Source of the DNA: Amoebophrya sp. AT5.2
Taxonomy: Eukaryota; Sar; Dinophyceae; Syndiniales; Amoebophryaceae
NCBI GenBank assembly: GCA_005223375.1
Contig: RXOD01004806.1
Coordinates: 1 to 18,157, forward strand
DNA: 18,157 bases
Reading direction: 5' to 3'
Shown here: in pieces, positions 1 to 8,657 of the stretch
Position numbering within the stretch: the stretch's first letter is position 1
Layout of the letters: every line of letters begins with the position of its first letter
The notes under the pieces: model-generated
The model's input: the letters and a program-made list of their open reading frames with translations, nothing else
Databases searched by the model: none
What the model was told of the DNA's origin: nothing
Made by a program: the position numbers and the translations under genes

Positions 1-3000
1 CCGACGCCACCCTGATTATATCGTCCGAGGCAGCACGACGCCCCGCTGACTCTGCGTCACTCCCGCTTCCCGACGCTGCGGGCTCTCCTGCGCTGAGACT
101 TTTGCCTGCCGCGATGGCCGCCACGGCCGCGGCCGGATCGATCGTTGCGACGCCGTCGATGACGTTGGCCAGGGTAGACGCAAGCTCCGCCGAGACAAAT
201 GCCGCCGGCGTGGTCGAGTCCAGCAGAGCGTCCGGTGCCCCGGAGCTCGCGCGCAGCGCCCCGGCCCGTAGCAGACCTCCGACCTGATCCGCCGTCAGCA
301 CCACGGCCCCACTGGCCCCGCCGCGCTCCCCGTCCCCAGTCAGGAAAGCCCCGCCTGCGTCGGAAGCGGGCGCGCTCGTCGCGAACCGAGGTCCGAGCTC
401 CGAGGCCTGCGCCTTCGAGGAGCTGCGGCTCCCGAGAAGCTGCGGAGTCTGCACGCCACTGCGCATCGCGGGCGGCGGTACAGGTGTGGCTTCGGACGTT
501 GCGTGCGCGATTTCATCGCGCAGCACCAAAGGATTAGGACCCTCTTCTAAATTGTTAACGACTCTGCTGCTGCTCATCTCCGTCGCGTTCTCTGCCAAAA
601 CCGCACTAGCATCTTCCTCGTCGGATAAGTCGACGGACAACTCGGTGGCGAAGGTCAGTGGGCTTCCGCTGGCCGCGCTGCCGGGCCCGCCGGACGAATC
701 CAGGGGAGGTGGCGCAGCCACCCGGAGATGGTTCCCCCCAACGGCCGGGGAGGGCGGGTACAGGGCTTCTGCAGCTTCTGCTCCCCCAGAAGAAGTGACG
801 GCGCTTGCATTCTGGGCTTTCGTTCCTTCTGAGGGCTGCTCCGGCGTCAGCACGTTCACGGCCACGAGGGATGCTCGGTTCGCCTGGTCGTGCGAAGTCT
901 CTCCTCGCGGAAGCAGGCCGAGGACAAGTGCGGCGTCGGTCGTGGCGTCGGTCGTGACGATCGGTGCCGGCCGCTGCACCCGGGGCACAGCCGGAGCCAG
1001 AGAGGTACCCGATGGACCGGAATGCGTGCGCCTAGCACCGGCTCCTGTCGTCGGTAGTTCCACCAGCTGCCTGGACCCAGCTGGTGCTTCCCCCCGTCTG
1101 CTCGACGGCGAGCTCGGCGCACTGGCTTGTTTTTGTTTCGCATTAGCCTTCCTCCGCGAAGAGCTCGCGCTGGTACCGCCCAGAACTGCAATGCCGAGGG
1201 CCTCCGCCTGATCGAACGCTGCGCGCTCGTTCGGCTGCAAGTCGTCCGTTGTAAGAGGGACCCTTCTGCCCGACAGGGAAGTGGTCGCAACACTGCGTAA
1301 GCCCGGCGCCTCGTTCGGCTCTGGTGACTGCGGCCCGCGTTCGAGGTCCACCACTGAAGAACCGTTGTCCCCCAGCTCTACTACTGCGCTGCCACCTTTG
1401 CCGATCGATATTTCGCGCTTGGTGGACAGCGGGGAGCCCGGACGGCTGACTGGCGACTTCGGAGAGTGATTCATCGGAGACCGATTTTTCGGGGAACGAT
1501 TCGTCGGAGACCGATTCGTCGGCGAGTGGTGCTGCGATGCGGGTTCTGATTCGCTGATGTGCCACGACTGCAGATCGATGTTGCGTCCGCCGGACCGACT
1601 CACGAGCTCGAGGTTAGTCGTGGTTTGACCCGTGATGGTGTCACCAGGGAGATGCACTTGCGGTTGGGCCGATAGCGCGAACAACTCCGCCTGGTCCGAG
1701 ATATTTGGCGAGAGCCAATCCGCGTCCAGCGCTTCAATCGAGAAGTTCCGCGAGTCGCTGATATGGTTCTTGCTCGCTTTTTCCGCCGCTTGATCATTAC
1801 GTTCGCCGGCGGCGGGCGCCGGCAGTGTTGCTTCTAGTCGCGGACGCCGCATCGGCGGATCGAAAGGGTCTGCTTTTCCTTTTGCCGCAGTGTGGTGGTG
1901 TTTCGCGACTACAACAACGGACGGCTGCCTCAGTGGTAGCGCTACGGGGCGATGCTGATCCTCGTCTGCGCCCCGAGAGGACCCGGATCTTCTCCACCCA
2001 TAGTCCAGTGGGGTACCGTACACCTTCTCGATGGAAAACTCTTCCTCGTGCTGTTCCTCTCGTCGCAGCGGCACGTCACTGTCTGCCGGTGTGGCGATGT
2101 CAGCCAGCATGGGGCCTTTCGAGTGCAGCTCATGTTCTAGTTGATGTCGGACTGATGCCGAGCCCGCGTCATGATCGTCCGGAACGGGTGGAGGAAACTT
2201 CACCGGGGAAGGCCCTGGGACCTTGTCGTACTTACGGACGCTGCTCTCAAGCCGATTTACACCCACCAGGCGCTCGAGCAGTTCTAACCGAACGGCGGCG
2301 GCCGCCTGCTCCTTCTCCTTGCTCCGCTTGCTTGAAGAACGAGCTGGGGTGCGAAGATTAGATTGATGCAGCTCTCCTGATGATCGATGGGGACGAATCT
2401 ACAGCCTTTTCCTTCGGGAAACGACTGCGACTCCGCGGTGCAGCTCGAACACAGGTGATAGCCAACAACTATATTACGACACTCTCTACCTCGTCTCTCT
2501 TGGATGAAAACCAACGTAACACGACCAATTGGATCAACATCGTACCTTCGGAAAGCGTAAGCGGAGCCGGAGCGCCCGGACCTGCTGCAACGCGAGAAGT
2601 CGGCGACCCTTGTCCGGCCCCCGCCCCCCCTGCCCGTCCAATATTAACGCGCAGCTCTGCCGCCTCCAGTGCCGCGGTATTCGCGTTGTGATCGCTTCGC
2701 GGCGCTGCGTCGTAAGCCGGACCGTACAAGGTTCTCGGCTTGTTTTCATTCCCGTTTTGCAACAGCAGGATCTGGTCGGTCTCGGGCTTCACCGCCGGTT
2801 TGTTCGCTGCCTTCGAGCCCCAGCCGGCCTTCAGCTCGCTGAAATTTCTCGCTTTCTCTGGCCCCGAAGAAATCTGGGCGCGCACCTGGAGCTGGTGCGG
2901 AGGAGCTCCAGGTCCTGTGAAGTTGTTATCAAGCGGCGGTGGTTGTGGGCTGCCGTCCCGTGCGGACATTGAACTGCAGCTCGAAGGTCTGTCCTCTTGT

Positions 3001-4013
3001 TTGCCGCGACACCCTCGTCCCGACAGTTCGCGCGGCTCCGTCCGATGCGCCGCGGCCGGGGGGACCTGAGGACGCGAGCTTGATGTAGCGGAAGACGTGC
3101 CCACGACGAGCACTCCGGTTCTAGGGACGGAGCCCGCGACGGAGTGATCCCTGCTGTAGCTGTTGCTCGCTGCCCCCGCACTTGGCTGTAGCAGGCCCTG
3201 CTGTCGCCGCGCTGCGACGCTCGGGTAGGTACTCACGCTCCCACCAGCGGTCCGGTTCAAGGAGGACGCGTAGGAGGAGGACAGCGTGTCCCCGCCCCCG
3301 GCGTGGGACGACGTCGATGCGCTCCTGGCGGCCGCGAAGGGTCCCGTCTTCGGCGGCGGCCGCTGCGTCCTCGGAGAGGATCGGTTTGAGGTCCTCTGCG
3401 CCAGATGTCGCTTGTTTCTGATCACATCCAAGCGCAGCTTCTCTGCGAGCTGCTGCTGCGCCGTGGTCGAAAAACTGCTCCTACTAGAAGCCGCCGCGAA
3501 GTGGCTTTGCTGGTGCGTCTGGGTTTGGGGCTTGCTACTAGCGCGCCGAGGAAGGCCGCGAATCACCTTGTCAACACCGGCCTCCCTCCACACCAGGCTG
3601 CGCACCCGCGCCTCGTGCGCGGCGAAGAGGCTCGTCATTTGGGTGTGTTTCATCTCAGCCGAGCTCGTGGCCGCGCCCCTTCCTCCAGAGGCAGGAGACT
3701 TGCTGTCTGCCTGCTGCTGCCCCCGACTGCCGGCCGCCGCCGCCCCAGCTTTTCGCGGTGTGACCTCGGAGGTCGGTCGTCGGTTCTCGACGGAGGCACC
3801 CATCACGCGCACGGGCGCCAGCGCAGATGCCGCTTGCTGTAGTATCGCGTCGCCCCCGCCGCGGGCTGTTTTGATCTTCCTGGACGACGAACTACTCGGC
3901 CGATCGTGATGAATGCTTTTCACCGGCCCCCGCAACTGCCCCGGCGCTGGCTGGTGGTCTAATTCGCGCCGCTTCGTCAGGCTGTTCGCGCGCATTTGGT
4001 GTCCGTCCACCAT
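1..4013 (-). CDS. Large Ser/Pro/Ala-rich disordered protein, two exons, 3' end outside window
   Basis: I do not recognise this protein. Exon 1 runs 4013-2546 and starts at the first ATG after an in-frame TAG at 4037-4035. It ends in phase 1 at a GTACGA donor. Exon 2 begins at 2343 after a CCCCAG acceptor, restores the frame exactly, and stays open to the left window edge with no stop in about 780 codons. That gives at least about 1270 residues. The composition is rich in Ser, Ala, Pro, Gly, Arg and Gln. A few acidic or coiled-coil-like patches are visible, for example EKEQAAAAVRLELLERL at the start of exon 2 and LSVDLSDEEDASAVLAE near position 600. Many SP and TP dipeptides suggest proline-directed phosphorylation. 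I see no transmembrane segment, signal peptide or known catalytic motif. It is probably a scaffold or regulatory protein, but the function is unknown. The exon structure is well supported; the identity is not. Confidence 0.75.
1461..1525 (-). repeat. 15-bp coding minisatellite encoding SP-x-N-R/H pentapeptides
   Basis: Four 15-bp units start at 1461, 1476, 1491 and 1506, with a decayed fifth from 1521. On the plus strand the unit is close to ggagaccgattcgtc. In the protein each unit gives Ser-Pro-(Thr/Lys/Met)-Asn-(Arg/His), so the third position of the pentapeptide varies while SP and N are kept. The repeat lies inside exon 2 of the Ser/Pro-rich gene and preserves frame. Confidence 0.85.
2344..2545 (-). 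other. Canonical GT-AG intron in the Ser/Pro-rich gene
   Basis: A 202-nt phase-1 intron. The donor is GAAG|GTACGA and the acceptor is TTCGCACCCCAG|CT. A CTAAT motif lies shortly upstream of the acceptor and could be the branch site. Removing it joins the two long open frames without a shift. Confidence 0.8.
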
Positions 4014-4536
4014 CGAGGGCCCAGCGAGAAACACTACCGATCAATCTGCACAGCGACAGCACCTACTTCTTATTGTTCAAAAACATAAAGCATTCGCAGC
4101 GACATTCATTTAGCTAAATGTTGGCCCCCCACTAGTTAGACGTCGTGAGTCAGAGTCTGAGTTTCTACACATTCATGAGTGTCCGTGGTCGTGTCGCATC
4201 AGCTATATTTGATGACAAAAGACATACTACAATAATCGCTCCATTTCATCGTCAAACGATCTCTCCACGAGTCCAGCCGATGCAGATGATCCCTCGGCGC
4301 CACGATGCATCGAAAGAATGATCCGCGGTTGTGCCGACATCTACCAAGATGTCGTCAATCATTTTTGCGCTGTCGCAGCGATTCGTACCTTCTTTCTTGC
4401 GATATTAAAGTGGTTCTTGCTCCCGCCTTCGGCTTACAAACTGCAGCAACCGATTGACTTAGCATTAGCTCGTCTGCAGCTAGTGTCTATGATGAAGCAG
4501 CTCAGCCTCAGGTTTCATGATCGATCCATGAATTTT
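4014..4536. other. Intergenic region between the Ser/Pro-rich gene and the glucosidase II beta gene
   Basis: This 523-bp stretch separates two minus-strand genes: the 3' end of the glucosidase II beta gene at 4537 and the start codon at 4013. It is more AT-rich than the flanking coding sequence. No open frame on either strand resembles a protein, and I see no RNA gene. It presumably holds the 3' flank of one gene and the promoter and leader of the other, but I could not identify a core promoter element or a polyadenylation signal. Confidence 0.6.
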
Positions 4537-7371
4537 TTACAATTCGTAGTTTGTCGGTGTGTCGGCTTCGGCAACAGCGTCCATTCCTCCGGGCTTGCAC
4601 TGCGACGGATGGGTTATCCTCGCCCGATAGCCGCACCGCTCCGGCTCGTCCACCGATAAAATCCGCTCCTCCTTCCCGCACTCCACCAGCACTTGCACGT
4701 ATGACAAACCCAGCTCCCTACTGTAGCTACTCGCTGCCCACACGGAAGCAGCTTTTGCGCTATCGTTACCCTGCTCGGACATTTACAGCCGTCTGCGCAC
4801 TCTCGAGCGGCCTACTCGGAGTTTATTCCTAAGATCACTTCCCCAGCACCAGGGTTCATCACCTCCCTGCGGCTACCAGCACGACCCAGAGCCAGAAGCT
4901 GCCGCCCTTGGTCAATCTCAATGCACTGACTAGCCTTATTGAAAGTAAGTTGTAAGTAGATGAGGCGGACAAGGCCCGGATAAGTAGCTAGTAAGTAGGC
5001 TCCTGGCCTTGTCATAGAATGCTGCGCGCCGGCCCCCCGGGGCACATGTCGCCGCCCTCAAAAAGCATGCTGCTCTCGTTGTCTGCGAAGCGGACAAACC
5101 GGCCGAGCCGCGTGTGGTCCTGCGTGGCGTACTGCTCGAAAAAGCAAATTTTATACCTGTAGCAAACGCAATTTATTTTGTGGTGCTGTGAGGCTGCAAA
5201 AATATGTTGCGTATCTATGTCCCCGTATAAGAAGATTCTCATTCTTGTTCTTGAAGATAAAGATAAATTACAAAAATCCTATGATAGAAGCTCTTCTACC
5301 TGTATTGCGCGCTGTTTAGTTCCAGGCAGCGGTCCATGAGCGAGTAGTAGTGTCGGTATTTGCGCAGCAGCCCGAGCTTTCGTTCCGTGGCGGAGTGGTC
5401 GGACTCCAGCGCGTCCAACTTGCGTTCGATCTCCCGCAGCTCGGATTGCGCCTTTCGTCTCTCCTTCGCAGCGTCCGTCTCTGTGTCCTCTGTGTTACCG
5501 TGATGGTCTCCTGCACCTCCAGCTGCGCCGGCTCGGTGCCCCCCCTCGGCGTCCTCAGATTCCGCGTCCGCCTCCCCGTCCTCCGAGTCCGCGTCCGCCT
5601 CCTCGTCGTCCCCGTGCTGCCCGTGGTCGACACCTGGTTAATACCGATAGTTGGTTCATCGGCCTCGACGGCGAACGACGAGCTCACCTACACCGCCGGT
5701 CGCCGTTCGCCAGAACGCAGCCGTCCGTTCGCCGGAGCGAAGGCAACCGACTGACACAAATAAAGAAAGTAGCGAAGTAGTCGCACCTGCATCTTTGTCC
5801 ATCCACTTGGCATACTCGGAGATGTGCGATTTGTCCTCCCCCGCCTTCTCGCCACCTGATGCCGCCCCCTCCTCCGCCGGTTGCGCGGGCGCAGCTGCTG
5901 CCTGGGGGCGGACCAATTCATTGCATCGCTTGGTTCAGAAATAAAGAAGATAAGCTTTCAGCTAAGTAGTTAGGATTATCGAAAGAAGTGTAAGTAACTG
6001 CAATAAGTCTAGGTACTTGATCGGCCGCCCCGCCCATCAAACTTGTTGGCTCCCTTGGAGGTGGCGGCGGAGCACTGTGCACCTGGCTTTCTTCGTGCGG
6101 GTTCAGCCCCACTTCTGCACGAACAGGTGCACGGTCTTCTGCGTCCTCGTCTGGTGGACCTCCGGGTCCGGCGGGCGCAGCAGTGGTTGAAGTAGATGAG
6201 CTACTTGTGCTAGTCGCCATTCTTTCTGCTTGCCAGGCAGCGTCCGCCTTCTCGTATTCCTGTTGGAGCCGCGCTTTTTCCGCGTTCAGGCGCACCACAT
6301 CGTTCGGCTTGCCCGCCAGAGCCGCCATCCACTCCTCTTCACGAGTGCGCGACTCCTCCAAATGCCGCTGCGTGATCTGAACGGCCTCGGCAATCTCCAC
6401 CTCCTCCCGCTTTACAAACCGTCCACAAAAAAACTTTTCTTGGTGCCGTCTGAGATCTCTTTATGTGTCTTTCTTCCAGCCATTTACCTCCATCCAGAAC
6501 TAAGGAGAACGTTGGATGCACGCGCAGGGGCAATCGGACCACATGTTTTCTATTACGGTTGGTGCTAGTTTCATGATCCAATCGACATCGATAACGATAT
6601 CGATGCACTACTCGGAAGTACATGAACATGAGCATGACCTGCCTACGCCTAGCATTTTTCATATTGAAGTGGACATCCGTAAAAGTACAGATTTTTTTGA
6701 GGACTTAGCCGCTGCTTGCGCTCCCGCCAGGCTGCGCCTTCTTCCGCGCAGGTGTGCGCACAGATTTGCGCGCCGCCTTTTTGCAGCGACAGCTCTCTTT
6801 CGTCGCTCGCGTCGCAGCAGTCGCAGACGCCGTCCCCGACCTGGGAGCTGTAGATGTACTTCGGCTTTGCGCCGGCGTTTTCGCAGTAAAAAAGGTTTGG
6901 CTTCAGCCACTCGGAAGTGCTGCTGGGGGACTCCTGTTGCAGAGTCTGGGAGGGCTGGTCCGTGTCTGGGAGCGCATGCCCAGCACAGGCAGAGGTGAAA
7001 GGCTCGTCGACACCTTTCATTTGATTTTGTTAGGTTTTTCCGATTTACTTTGATCTCTTATATCGAAATCGATCCATGTTAAGTACTACAGTCGTGAGTC
7101 GTGAAGGAAAGATGGGCCAGGAAGTAGAAGAACCATTCACACAGTCGCAGAAGCCGTCGTTCACCATCCCGGGCTGCAGTTTTGGGGGCACGCCGTTGCG
7201 GAGGCGTTTCTTCATTAGCTCACCGTGCGTAAGAATGCAGGTGGACACGATTTTCTCCACCGGTATCTGTGCCGCGACGGCCGCGTCTGCTCCGCCAGCT
7301 ATCTGCACCCCGCGAGCAAGCCAGCCCCCGATCGAGAGAACAACAGTCGAGGAAAACGAGAAGCAAGCCAT
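4537..7371 (-). CDS. Glucosidase II beta subunit (PRKCSH/GTB1-like), seven exons, complete
   Basis: This is the non-catalytic subunit of ER glucosidase II, which trims glucose from N-glycans during quality control. It binds mannose through its MRH domain. Inferred exons are 7371-7134, 7013-6705, 6420-6017, 5901-5787, 5633-5300, 5156-5016 and 4699-4537, giving 567 residues with every junction in phase. Residues 1-20 or so form a signal peptide. The first LDLa-like repeat has VNDGFCDC then VDEP (70-84); the second has FYCENAG and VGDGVCDCCDASDE (121-151). Residues 183-260 look coiled-coil. An acidic DDEEADADSEDGEADAE stretch follows in exon 5, then a basic/acidic helix. The MRH domain (about 467-550) keeps the four mannose-contact residues as Q479, R511, E532 and Y538. 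The chain ends in NYEL, perhaps a divergent ER-retrieval signal. The start at 7371 has A at -3 and G at +4. Introns 1, 3, 4 and 5 are GT-AG; introns 2 and 6 are not. Confidence 0.92.
4700..5015 (-). other. Intron 6 of the glucosidase II beta gene, non-GT-AG with terminal inverted repeats
   Basis: Exon 6 reads into a TGA (5014-5012) just after the conserved GPARS of the MRH domain, and there is no GT between the conserved codons and that stop. The rest of the MRH domain resumes at VQVLVECG (from 4698). The segment between begins TATGACAA (5016-5009) and ends TTGTCATA (4707-4700), a perfect 8-bp inverted repeat. Several cuts within or beside the repeat keep frame, for example after 5016 or after 5015, so the boundary given is one of a small set. 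Next to the left repeat the intron also contains arms gacaaggcc (4968-4976) and ggccttgtc (5005-5013), which can form a 9-bp stem. Confidence 0.7.
5157..5299 (-). other. Canonical intron 5 of the glucosidase II beta gene
   Basis: A 143-nt phase-2 intron with donor TACAG|GTAGAAG and acceptor TTTGCTACAG|GTATAA. Removal joins the helical region to YKICFFEQ, the start of the MRH domain. Confidence 0.85.
5634..5786 (-). other. Canonical intron 4 of the glucosidase II beta gene
   Basis: A 153-nt phase-1 intron with donor GCAG|GTGCGA and acceptor TTAACCAG|GTGTC. Its removal switches reading into the frame that encodes the acidic DDEEAD linker, the expected feature at this place in the family. Confidence 0.8.
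5902..6016 (-). other. Canonical intron 3 of the glucosidase II beta gene
   Basis: A 115-nt phase-0 intron with donor CAA|GTACCTAG and acceptor CCGCCCCCAG|GCA. A CCTAAC motif in the middle is a possible branch site. It separates the coiled-coil region from the Ala-rich linker. Confidence 0.75.
6421..6704 (-). other. Intron 2 of the glucosidase II beta gene, bounded by terminal inverted repeats (introner-like)
   Basis: In gene orientation the 284-nt intron starts GTCCTCAAAAAAA (6704-6692) and ends TTTTTTTGTGGAC (6433-6421). These are inverted copies matching at 12 of 13 positions. Excising exactly between the outer ends of the repeats leaves phase 1 joined to two bases and restores the frame between the KQRL end of exon 2 and FVKREEVEIAEA of exon 3. 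The 3' boundary is then AC, not AG. An AG-ending alternative that also keeps frame exists (acceptor CACCAAG, exon start at 6438), so the exact 3' site needs RNA evidence. The intron also holds an internal inverted repeat, catcgat at 6586-6592 and atcgatg at 6599-6605. Confidence 0.7.
7014..7133 (-). other. Canonical intron 1 of the glucosidase II beta gene
   Basis: A 120-nt phase-1 intron from GTTCTT to ATGAAAG. It splits the first LDLa-like repeat between VNG and VDEP; removing it restores the conserved CDCxxGxDEP motif of this family, which fixes both boundaries. Confidence 0.85.
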
Positions 7372-8657
7372 TCTTCCCTGCTTCTTCCTTTCGATAATTT
7401 CGATCATCAATGCGCTGGTGAGGGGCGACGCAGACGTTTTTCTTTTTTCACAAAGGACTACTAGCGAGCGCTCCCGACTATTTGAGCTGCAAAAAATTAA
7501 TACCATAAAACAACAGCGAGGAACTTTTTATCTTAAGCGTTCTCGTCCTCGTCCTCGTACGAAGGGCGCTACAGGTACAATTGTGACATGATCCTCATCT
7601 TTTGTATAATGTGTGCCAATTACTGTTTTAGGCGAGCAGGAGTGGCACCGGCACGTAGACGTAAGGGTAAGTATCGTTGAGTCTGAGCATCTAGAGCTTC
7701 CACGAAACACGAAGGTCACCAAGATCCGATGGTCTTTAACTCCACTATCAGAGAACCACGGAGAGCCACAACCTGAGATCGGCAATGCTCTTCTCGACAC
7801 GGCAACCGCCGTCAGAGAGATCTTGCGGACCATGATGATGCCTGTGTGCACTTTGTTCGGAAATGCAACGCGAGGGCGAGGTCGAGATGTAGTTACCGCC
7901 CCCACCTCGCGGATTTTGAGTAGGACACGGCTTTTAAGGGTAACACCCGCCCCGACGCTGCCGCCCGTCGCAGAAGAACACCGATGGCGAAACATTTCGG
8001 CGGCAAAATGCAGGCGACCCTGATAGTCATAGCATTCCACGAGGGAGCGTCGCCGCCAATCCGGACGGCGACGAGGTCGCGTCGCCGATAACTGACGAGG
8101 CGGGCGGTATAACCCGAGCAGTGCGCTATCGTTGCAGGTGCAGCTGTAAAGGGTGCATCTGCCCACAATAACTTCGGTAACTAATGCCATTGCATGTTGA
8201 AGCTGTTGGGATTCTTGTTTATAGTTTTGCGAACGCCTCACGACGGAGTTCGATAAGTGGGTCGCACCGCGGGAGTGTGTGTTAGTTTGTTTGTGCATGG
8301 CGATGGCAGAGCAAGAGAGATGTTAAAAACTAGAGTGGACGGCATAATTGTTGCAGAGCAACCATATTGCGGAATGTGGACGCGTCCGTTTCAAATAGCT
8401 GGTCAAGTAGCAGATACTTTAATTATCTTTCGGGTGGACGTGGTGTAGCATCAGAATCTCTCAAAGCGTGAAAGAGTCGGATCGTGCTTGCTGGAGATTG
8501 TGGCTTACCCACCTACACCTTACACATCCACGATGTGGGACAAGGGAAAAGTAGAGAGCCCGCTGGAAAACTAAAGAGCCACACCCACCATGCCCATGAT
8601 AAGGGGTCCGACTTCCAACAGCAACAGAACGAGCAAGGTACTTAGAACATAGCGGCT
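7372..8657. other. Unassigned region upstream of the glucosidase II beta gene
   Basis: This 1.3-kb stretch holds the 5' flank of the glucosidase II beta gene and the 3' flank of the next minus-strand gene. Two competing open frames overlap here: 8298-7528 on minus (256 codons, ATG) and 7613-8023 on plus (136 codons). Neither shows a motif I recognise. The minus frame is rich in Cys, Ser and Arg with no clear domain, and the plus frame is short. I cannot choose between them or exclude that both are chance. A short run of gtcctc-type units occurs near 7541-7560. No RNA gene is visible. Confidence 0.5.

Noticed and set aside
486..1211. A 241-codon open frame on the plus strand
   Set aside because: It lies opposite the continuous minus-strand exon of the Ser/Pro-rich gene, which is open for 780 codons and joined in phase to exon 1; the plus frame is a GC-rich shadow.
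3286..3909. A 207-codon plus-strand frame rich in Cys, Arg and Leu
   Set aside because: It is opposite exon 1 of the Ser/Pro-rich gene and has no start context or homology that I can see.
7528..8298. A 256-codon minus-strand frame upstream of the glucosidase II beta gene
   Set aside because: Not called as a gene because composition and motifs do not favour it over the overlapping plus-strand frame at 7613-8023. It is left inside the unassigned region.
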